NCBI RefSeq assembly: GCF_905171765.1
Contig: NC_053390.1
Span: forward strand, 217,323,927-217,387,926
Source of the DNA: Bufo bufo
Taxonomy: Eukaryota > Chordata > Amphibia > Anura > Bufonidae
Reading direction: 5' to 3'
Length of the DNA: 64,000 bases
The notes beneath the pieces were generated by a model. The model worked only from the letters and a program-made list of their open reading frames with translations, did not search any database and had not been told where the DNA came from. The translations under genes and the position numbers were made by a program. The stretch's first letter is position 1; the number at the start of each line of letters is the position of its first letter. Shown here one piece after another: positions 56,395 to 64,000 of this stretch.

Positions 56395-58005
56395 ATGAGA
56401 TCCAAAGAGCTGTCACTATCAGTGAAGCAAGCCATCATTAGGCTGAAAAAGCAAAACAAACCCATCAAAGAGATAGCAAAAATATTAGGCGTGGCCAAAA
56501 CAACTGTTTGGAACATTCTGAGCTCAGCAACACCAAAAGACCCTGAAGACCACGGAAAACAAACTGTGGTGGATGACCGAAGAATTCTTACCCTGGTGAC
56601 AAAAACACCCTTCACAACAGTTGGCCAGATCAAGAACACTCTCCAGAAGGTAGGTGTATGTGTGTCAAAGTCAACAATCAAGAGAAGACTTCACCAGAGT
56701 GAATACAGAGGCTTCACCACAAGATGTAAACCATTGGTGAGCCTCAAAAACAGGAAGGCTAGATTAGAGTTTGCCAAACGACATCTAAAAAAGCCTTCAC
56801 AGTTCTGGAACAACATTATATGGACAGATGAGACCAATATCAACTTGTACCAGAGAGATGGGAAGAGAAGAGTATGGAGAAGGAAAGGAACTGCTCATGA
56901 TCCTAAGCATACCACCTCATCAGTGAAGCATGGTGGTGGTAGTGTCATGGCGTGGGCATGTATGGCTGCCAATTGAACTGGTTCTCTTGTATTTATTGAT
57001 GATGTGACTGCTGACAAAAGCAGCAGTGTAACGGTCACGTCCACACACACACAGGGGGAAGGATAGTGACCACTGCGCTCCACCCTCACCCCTGGCCCTG
57101 CCTACTTGCCTCACGAGTCCTGATGACAGGGGACAACTGGACGACAGTCCCTAACTTAGGATACGTGCAGGGAAGACAGACAAGACAAAATACGGAACAT
57201 GAACGGACCGGGTCAGAACCAAGAGAGCTACGCAGTACAAAGGGTTAAGCAAAGAATGGTCAGGAGAAGCCGGGGTCAAATACCTGGAGAGTAGAGAAGT
57301 ACAAGAGGAGTCCTAAGAGAGTAGTCAGGTGAAAGGATCGTCAGGGAACGGAATCAGGTGAGTATTCAGTAGTCCAACAAATAGCCAGGAACCTAGAAAT
57401 TAACAGGCAACCTGTGGCTAGCAGGCTGCCTGTATTTATAGTGGGGAGTGAGGGTCATGTGACGTGGCCAGCGTCACATGACCGACAGACCAACCAGTTG
57501 AGCACCGAGTGATCAGCTCGGTGCTCAAGGCAGACTTAGGAGCAGGGAGCCACCCAGCAGTAAAGCCGCCCTGGGAATGAGGTCAAACACAGATCCTCAT
57601 TCCCAAAGCTAAGCAACAGGTCTGCGGGTAATGGGGGACCGAGTGCACCTTCGGAACCCCGTTACAAGCAGGATTAATTCTGAAGTGTTTCTGGTAATAT
57701 TATCTGCTCATATTCAGCCAAATGCTTCAGAATGACCCAAAGCAACCAAAGAGTTTTTTAAGAGTAAGAAGTGGAATGTTATGCAATGGCCAAGTCAATC
57801 ACCTGACCTGAATCTGATTGAGCATGCATTTCATTTGCTGAAGATAAAACTGAAGGGAAAATGCCCCCAAAACAAGCAGGAACTGAAGACAGTTGCAGTA
57901 GAGGCCGGCAGAGCATCACCAGGGATGAAACCCAGCGTCTGGTGATGTCTATGCGTTCCAGACTTCAGGCTGTAATTGACTGCAAAGGATTTGCAACCAA
58001 GTATT
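56395..58005 (+). pseudogene. Tc1-2 transposase
   Basis: Likely start at the ATG at 56395 (MRSKELSLSVK). Two helix-turn-helix segments (KEIAKILGVAKTTVWNIL and the ISKSTIKRRL-like region) lie in residues about 15-110. The first DDE Asp is in IIWTDETN. A TGA stop follows CMAAN at 56974. The frame then reaches FIDDVTADKSS, the solo LTR, and EVFLVILSAHIQPN. The segment holding the second Asp is missing between PNASE and KATKEFF. SPDLN, then IEHAFHLLK, marks the third acidic position. Inactive. Confidence 0.9.
57027..57666 (-). mobile_element. Solo LTR of the Gypsy-D family in Tc1-2
   Basis: Minus orientation, 640 bp, duplication AGCAG (57022-57026 and 57667-57671). It matches the Gypsy-D LTR (gcggtctgcgggtaatggg, ggtcatgtgacg, cagacagacaag blocks in reverse). 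Confidence 0.92.
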
Positions 58006-58411
58006 AAAAAGTGAAAGTTTGATTTATGATTATTATTCTGTCCCATTACTTTTGGTCCCAGTGGGAGGCACATATGCAAACTGTTGTAATTCCTACACCG
58101 TTTACCTGATTTGGATGTAAATACCCTCAAATTAAAGCTGACAGACTGCAGTTAAAGCACATCTTGTTCGTTTAATTTCAAATCCATTGTGGTGGTGTAT
58201 AGAGCCAAAAAATTTAGAATTGTGTCGATGTCCCAATATTTATGGACCTGACTGTAGCAAGAGTAGAAAGATGATCAATATAAAACTTAACCTTTATTAA
58301 TAATACAATAAGAAAAATATTATAATAATATTATACCTATAGAGCATTGGTAGGTAAACCCATGATTGATAATAACACTTGGGTGGCCAAAAACACTCAG
58401 GATGTATCAAT

Positions 58412-59611
58412 TAGTGGCGTCGCTAGGGGGGGCGAGGGGGGGCAATCGCCCCCCCTATGTTGGCCTTTGCCCCCCCGGTTGCCCCCCCGCTGATTCCCCC
58501 AGGTGAATACTAATGAGCGCTTCCATTATGGAAGCGCTCATTAGAACCGAGAGACCAGGAAGTGGTGAACGCTCTGTACTCACCACTTCCTGGTCCTCGG
58601 CTGTCTGCTGTGCAGGGCTGCGCACAGCGTGAGGGCGCTCTGTGACCTCACGCTGTGCGCGCCAGTTCAGAGCACAGAGTCGACTGAGGAGAGGCAGGCG
58701 GCGTCCAGGAGCAGGAGAGGTAAGTGATTTTTTATTTTATAAAAAAATGTGGCTGCTGGGGGCATATGGGGGCTAATGGAGAGGCATATGGGGGCTAATG
58801 GAGAGGCATATGGTGGCTAATGGAGAGGCATATGGGGGCTAATGATGAGGCATATGGGGGCTAATGATGAGGCATATGGGGGCTAATGATGAGGCATATG
58901 GGGGCTAATGGAGAGGCATATGGGGGCTAATGATGAGGCATATGGGGGCTAATGGAGAGGCATATGGGGGCTAATGGAGAGGCATATGGGGGCTAATGAT
59001 GAGGCATATGGGGGCTAATGGAGAGGCATATGGGGGCTAATGGAGAGGCATATGGGGGCTAATGGAGAGGCATATGGGGGCTAATGGAGAGGCATATGGG
59101 GGCTAATGATGAGGCATATGGGGGCTAATGATGAGGCATATGGGGGCTAATGATGAGGCATATGGGGGCTAATGATGAGGCATATGGGGGCTAATGGAGA
59201 GGCATATGGGGGCTAATGGAGAGGCATATGGGGGCTAATGGAGAGGCATATGGGGGGCTAATGATGAGAGGCAGCATATGGGGGCTAATGATGAGAGGCA
59301 GCATATGGAGGCTAATGAGAGGCATAATAACAGTGTCATCCACAGATGCCCCCATAACAGTGCGCCTGCGCACTGACGAGAGACAGAAAGAAGGGGAAAG
59401 AATCCGCGGAAGCAAGCAGAGGACGGCTCAGCAGACGACTGAACAGCTTCTTTTGTAAGTAAATAGTTTTATTATAAATGTATCCCTGCAGACCGCAATT
59501 CTCTCATATTTTGTAATCTTATTTATATATACTTATTTTGTTTTTGCCCCCCCATTTTTGACTGTGGTATCTTTGTGCCCCCCCTATATATTATTCCTAG
59601 AGTCGCCACTG
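58412..59611. mobile_element. hAT-4: hAT-like element with 22-bp minisatellite
   Basis: Ends tagtggcgtcgctagg and cctagagtcgccactg; 8-bp duplication gtatcaat at 58404-58411 and 59612-59619. The interior includes ggcgctcacg-type inverted repeats near 58520-58680 and the minisatellite. No transposase. Confidence 0.9.
58756..59320. repeat. 22-bp minisatellite, about 25 copies
   Basis: Unit gaggcatatgggggctaatg plus ga or at. The two variants alternate irregularly; the final units are longer (gagaggcagcatatgg). Confidence 0.93.
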
Positions 59612-59948
59612 GTATCAATACAGTGCTCGGCGGCACCAAGAAGTGTAACCATTGGTCCTACCGCTCCAGTAGATTTGTTCCTTGTACAGCAATAGCCTCA
59701 CCGGTGGTAGATGATAGCAGTCCTCAGTCCATTAGCTGTAACATAGCCAAGACGGATGCAGGCAGCGTTTTGGTGTCCGCCTCCAGAGCGGAATGGAGTG
59801 TGATCAGAGGCAAACTGATGCATTCTGAGCGGATCCTTTTCCATTCAGAATGCATTAGGGCAAAACTGATCCGTTTTGGACCGCTTGTGAGAGCCCATGA
59901 CGGATCTCACAAATAGAAAGCCAAAACGCGAGTGTAAAAGTAGCCGAA

Positions 59949-61006
59949 GGCCCCTTTCACACAAGCGAGAATTCCACGCGGGTACAATGCGTGAGGTGAA
60001 CGCATTGCACCTGCACTGAATCCGGACCCTTTCACTTCAATGGGGCTGTTCAGATGAGCGGTGATTTTCACACAGCACTTGTGCGTTGCATGAAAATCGC
60101 AGCATATTCTATATTCTGCATTTTTCACTCAATGCAGGCCCAATAGAAATGAATGGGGATGCGTGAAAATCGCAAGCATCCTCAAGCAAGTGCAGATGCA
60201 ATGCAATTTTTACGCATGGTTGCTAAGGAGACGAGGGATCAGTTACCCGGGACCCTATTTACTTTATTATTTTCCATTATAACATGGTTATAATGGAAAA
60301 TAATAGCATTCTTTAATTCAGAATGCTAAGTAAAAGGTCCATTGTGGGGTTAAAAATAAAAGAAAATGTAACTCATCTCATCCACTTGATCGCGCAGCTG
60401 GGCTGGTCTTCTTTCTTCTTCTTCTTGCAGGACCTGGCTGGAAATGGACCTTTTGGTGACGTCATCACGCTCACCACGTGGTGAGCGTGGTGACGTCAGC
60501 GCAGGTCCTGCTGAATTAAGATAGAACCACGTGGTGAGCGTGGTGACGTCAGCGCAGGTCCTGCTGAATGAAGATAGAAGGTTCTTCTATCTTCATTCAG
60601 CAGGACCTGCGCTGACGTCACCGCGCTCACCACGTGGTGAGCGCGACGACGTCACCAAAGGTCCTTTTCCAGCCAGGTCCTGCAAGAAGATCAAGTGGGT
60701 GAGGTGAGTTTCATTTTTTTTTTAACCCCACAATGGACCTTTTACTAAGCATTCTGAATTAAAGAATGCTATTATTTACCATTATAACCATTATAATGGA
60801 AAATAATAAAAATATACAGAACACCGATCCCAAACCCTGGGTACCACAGTCAGTTTTTTATCCCGCACCCGTGGGATAAAAAATGAACATCGGAACGCAA
60901 TCGCAGTCAAAACTGACTGCAATTGCGTACCTACTCGCACGATTTTCCCTGATCGCAGACGCAATGCATCCGGACCTAATCCGGACACGCTCGTCTGCAA
61001 GGGGCC
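59949..61006. mobile_element. MITE with internal palindromes, sibling of 16081-16646
   Basis: Left end ggcccctttcacacaagcg; right end cgtctgcaaggggcc. It shares gcgtgaggtgaacgcattgc and gtgaaaatcgcaagcatcc with the element at 16081. The interior has a palindrome (60478-60660) and tggttataatgg-type arms. Its right part is tandemly duplicated to 61659. Confidence 0.82.
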
Positions 61007-61659
61007 TAAGTCATGCACATAGCACGCCATTAAAGGGGTTGTCGTGGTGAGCGCGGTGACATCAGCGCAGGTCCTGCTGAATGAAGATAGAACCACGTGG
61101 TGAGCGCGGTGACGTCAGCGCAGGTCCTGCTGAATGAAGATAGAAGGTTCTTCTATCTTCATTCAGCAGGACCTGCGCTGACGTCACTGCGCACACCACG
61201 TGGTGAGCGCGACGACATCACCGAAGGTCCTTTTCCAGCCAGATACTGCAATAAGAAGAAGAAAGAAAACCAGCCTGGCTGCGCGATTAAGTGGATGAGG
61301 TGAGCTACATTTATTTTATTTTTTTAACCCCAGAATGGACTTTTTACTTAGCATTCTGAATTAAAGAATGCTATTATTTTCCATTATAACACGATCCCAA
61401 ACACGAACTTCAGTTAAGAAGTCCGGGTTCGGGTCTGGGTACCACAGTCAGTTTTTTATCCCGCGCGTGCAAAACACATTGCACCCGTGCGATAAAAACT
61501 GAACATCGGAACGCAATCGCAGTCAAAACTGACTGCAATTGCGTACCTACTCGCACGATTTTCCCTGATCGCAGACGCAACGCATCCGGACCTAATCCGG
61601 ACACGCTCGTCTGCAAGGGGCCTAAGTCATGCACATAGCACTCCATTAAAGTGGTTGTC
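60478..61659. repeat. Tandem duplication, 566-bp and about 615-bp units
   Basis: The first unit begins gtggtgagcgtggtgacgtc at 60478 and ends ggttgtc at about 61043. The second starts at 61044 and ends at about 61659. The units differ by substitutions and one indel near 61460-61490. Each contains a near-perfect palindrome around ttctatcttcattcagcagg. Confidence 0.88.
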
Positions 61660-61927
61660 AGATAGCTCTTCTGCAGTAGCTCTGTCGCCAGTACAACACC
61701 ACTTTGTCCATTGTGTAGTGGACAAAGCTGGTTACTGCAGCTCTGCTCCAACTGAGCTGAATGGGAGCAACCAAACCCATCCACTACACAATTACCAGAA
61801 CTATGTAGTTTTGACACGTGACCTCCAGAGGAATAGCTGATTGGTAGGGTGTCAGGCCCCTGCTGGTCTGATATCTATGACCCATCTTGAGGATAGATCA
61901 TCAATATCAAAATACTGGACAACCCCT
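61650..61927. mobile_element. TTAA-flanked MITE
   Basis: Ends agtggttgtcagatag and ctggacaacccct; TTAA at 61646-61649 and 61928-61931. A truncated left end of the same kind (aaaggggttgtc) sits at the duplication junction near 61032. Confidence 0.78.
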
Positions 61928-63030
61928 TTAAATATATGGACTATACATTTTACCACTGCTTTATTTGCTATGCATACAAATGTGATGTTCTTGGCACACA
62001 ATTTGATCAAAGTATATTAGCCCATCTGACCTCTTATAGATGGAAAATGACTTTCCTACACCGCTACAGTGTGTCAACACTACTGATTATGAAAGTAAGA
62101 ATAATGGACACCCCAACTGTTCCTAAGAACCCATGGTCTTGGCTGGAGGATGAGCATGTGCTGGCCCTCACCATAGAATTGAATGGGACTTTTGGAAATA
62201 CTTGTAAAGGCTGTCTCAAGACAAACTTTTTGATATTTACATTTACAGAAACCAGCAGAGAGAAGGAAGCACATGGAAATATGCAGGTTCTACACAATAT
62301 GTCTGGCTACCCTACATCTTATAGATTAGGGATGCTCAACTTGCGGCCCTCCAAAACTACAACTCCCAGCATGCCCTAATAGATGTGGGCTGTCTAGGCA
62401 TGTTGGGAATTGTAGTTTTGCCACAGGTTGGGCATACCTACTACAGATAATGCTAATTGTTACAGCCATTCTGTGACTAATCTTTGGGGACTGGGGGACC
62501 TGCAATTGACAGGTTTAACAACATTTTGGGATATAATTTGAATGACTACTAAACCACCACAACCAAGTTTTGTGAAGCTTATGAGTACATCTGGTTACTG
62601 GAAAGATTTTCCAGGTCTACAATACATTCACTGACAATGGTGCATTTAATTCTTTGTCTCTTTTTCCTAATGTAGTAGGTTCAGAGACTATGATAAGCCC
62701 TGATTCAGACGGGTGATTTTTCGGAATCTCGCAGCATGAACTATTCTTGCCTGTATTACGACCCGGATCATTCAAATGTATGGGTGCGCAAAAAAAAAAC
62801 CAGATGCTCATGGACACCATATATCATAGAGACACTCACTCAGAATGACATTAATGCATTTTTTTACAGAAGTAAATCAGAATGGGTAACTGAACCAGGC
62901 CTAAGAAAAGGGGAAAGTCACTATTGGCAATGTTTCCCTCATACTCTGTACTGTTCCTATTCCCACTGAATAAACAGGACAAAGAATCTCCCAAAGATTA
63001 GCAAAACTACAACGCATATTATTTCCCTAA
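61928..63030. other. Mostly noncoding; small palindromic element at 62327-62440
   Basis: 62327-62440 is a hairpin MITE: tagggatgctcaac... with aactacaactcccagcatgc and its mirror ggcatgttgggaattgtagt. The remainder has no supported gene; an open frame at 61936-62379 crosses the MITE and lacks recognisable domains. Confidence 0.55.
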
Positions 63031-63346
63031 GGCTACATGCACACGAACCTTGTTTGTTTCCGTGTCCGTTCCGTTTTGTTTTTTTTTGCGGATAGGATGT
63101 GGACCCATTCATTTCAATGGGTCCGCAAAAAAATGCGGACAGCACACTGTGTTCTGTCCGGATCAGTATGTCTGTTCTGTAGCCCCGCAAAAAAAAATAG
63201 AACATGTCCTATTCTTGTCCGTTTTAGGCATTGTTACAATGGATCCGCAAAAAAAAAACGGGTGGCATACAGATGTCATCCGTTTTTTTTTTTGCGGATC
63301 CGCAATTTGCGGACCGCAAAACACATACGGTCGTGTGCATGTAGCC
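63031..63346. mobile_element. MITE
   Basis: Inverted ends ggctacatgcacacga and tcgtgtgcatgtagcc; flanks TAA and TTA. The interior has gcggaccc/tgcggac and T-rich arms. Confidence 0.88.
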
Positions 63347-63906
63347 TTATACTGGTCAGGATAATTAAAATCCACTGCCTAGCATAAATACAGTGAAAAG
63401 ACTGGGGTCACGCATAGGTTTTTAATGGCATTTTTCTGCAAGTTTGTGTTTACAGCGGCGTTTTTTGCACCTGCGATTTTTGGTGCTTTTTTTTGTACTC
63501 CAGATGTTAGCAGAAAGTCTATAGGAAGCTTTTGCTGTTTTTTTTTGGGGGGGGGGGGGGGGGGGGGGTTTCCTGGCATTTTGACATCTCCTCTATAGAG
63601 GAAATTAAATCCAGTAAAAAACGAACAAAAAACAAACAAACCATGGTTCACACAGTTGTTTAGAAAAAAGGCTTCTAGAACAATGCCATACAAATCCCAT
63701 GCGGTATGGAAAAAATGCAAGTGGTTTCTGTTTGTTTTTTAGTGAGAATAAAATAAATCATTTGTGTATGAAAGGGGCCTAAGGGTATGTACATGGCAGA
63801 GATTTTTCATTCAGATGAATGGAGCAATCACAGAAAATTTTCCAGTACATTTACAGCCTGGTGCATATAGAGCACAGATTGTTTCAGACACGGATTAATT
63901 TTTTTA
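63347..63906. other. Noncoding with a 22-G run
   Basis: A run of 22 G at 63547-63568 follows a T run. The adjacent tgaaaggggcctaag (63769-63783) resembles a decayed MITE end. No gene. Confidence 0.5.
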
Positions 63907-64000
63907 GGCCTCGTGCACACGGCTGTTGTGCGGTCGCTCAGTGCATTGGGGACCGCAATGCCCGGGCAACGTCCGTGCGGCGCCCGGGACGGATCGAGAC
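63907..64000 (+). mobile_element. MITE, left end only (cut by window edge)
   Basis: Starts ggcctcgtgcacacggctgt after TTA and follows the element at 15425 (cattggggaccgcaat, ggcaac.tccgtgcgg). The right end lies beyond the window. Confidence 0.8.

Larger units (their letters stand above)
56036..58254 (+). mobile_element. Tc1-2: Tc1 element with long inverted repeats, solo LTR inside
   Basis: Ends cagtcaggtccataaatatt and its mirror, TA at 56034-56035 and 58255-58256. Inverted repeats extend about 200-240 bp (cattgnggtggtgtatagagcc and gtgcctcccact arms). Without the 640-bp solo LTR the element is about 1.57 kb, the usual size for Tc1 elements. Confidence 0.95.
56033..59730. mobile_element. 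Unclassified element with 12-bp target duplication
   Basis: Its own sequence is about 56033-56035, 58255-58411 and 59612-59730 (about 270 bp); the rest is Tc1-2 and hAT-4. Read on the minus strand, an aataaaggttaag phrase lies near one end. The length and the duplication size suggest a short retroposon, but no RT, tRNA-like or A-tail signature is clear. Confidence 0.5.
55914..59945. mobile_element. MITE split by a 3.7-kb insertion
   Basis: Left end ggctactttcacactcgc; right end cgcgagtgtaaaagtagcc. MITE pieces are 55914-56032 and 59743-59945. A 12-bp duplication attagctgtaac (56021-56032 and 59731-59742) marks the insertion. Confidence 0.82.

Noticed and set aside
58756..59320. CRISPR-like or coding tandem repeat
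   Set aside because: 22-bp direct repeats without spacers; open frames through it are repeat artefacts.
61936..62379. 147-codon open frame as a possible host gene
   Set aside because: No recognisable domain, runs into a palindromic MITE at 62327, and no splice or promoter context supports it.
63037..63387. Two overlapping open frames with CPILV-like peptides
   Set aside because: Translations of MITE arms; similar peptides appear wherever the tcctattcttgtccg arm occurs (8814, 5390).
1..64000. Host protein-coding exons, tRNA or rRNA genes
   Set aside because: Every long frame with a recognisable motif belongs to a mobile element; no tRNA-like cloverleaf or rRNA segment was recognised by eye.

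Overview
The window is repeat-dense vertebrate DNA, most likely from an amphibian (frog or toad). I found no host gene, tRNA or rRNA. The inference rests on the mix: Tx1/L1-like LINEs, a CR1-like LINE, several Ty3/gypsy families including a chromovirus and an element with integrase upstream of reverse transcriptase, Tc1 transposons, hAT-type elements with 8-bp target duplications, and many short hairpin MITEs. Species cannot be fixed from the sequence alone.

Layout. 1-7404: an old unclassified repeat holding a decayed L1 (586-7404), itself broken by a Tc1 copy and an unclassified insertion. 7856-8340: composite MITE. 8501-13674: minus-strand Ty3/gypsy element with gene order gag-PR-IN-RT-RH (Gmr1-like), a MITE in its 3' LTR and a matched 4-bp target duplication. 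14188-16720: a second L1 copy, cut by three MITEs. 18752-20432: a solo LTR holding a hAT element. 20763-36259: one ~490-bp MITE split by a 14-kb minus-strand L1, which in turn holds a hAT element and a nearly new gypsy element (26154-34051) with one open 1754-codon gag-pol; a solo LTR of the same family also sits in the MITE. 36263-36883: noncoding sequence with a hammerhead-ribozyme motif of the Penelope-like-element type. 36892-54444: a hAT-like element holding a chromovirus (37724-53499), which holds a CR1-like LINE (itself holding an ORF1-only L1 and a solo LTR) and, in its 5' LTR, a second gypsy element (48904-53259). 54654-64000: MITEs, a Tc1 element containing a solo LTR, a hAT-like element with a 22-bp minisatellite, and a tandemly duplicated hairpin-rich MITE.

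The genes do not form a host pathway; each coding region served its own mobile element. Only the gag-pol at 27530-32794 looks intact. Target duplications at nearly every junction let the order of insertion be read directly, and paralogous copies give empty sites that define the insertion signatures.

Most notable: the integrase-before-RT element and its SCAN-like capsid segment, the hammerhead motif, the very young gypsy copy, the internally deleted L1s with intact target duplications, and long hairpins inside hAT elements and MITEs.
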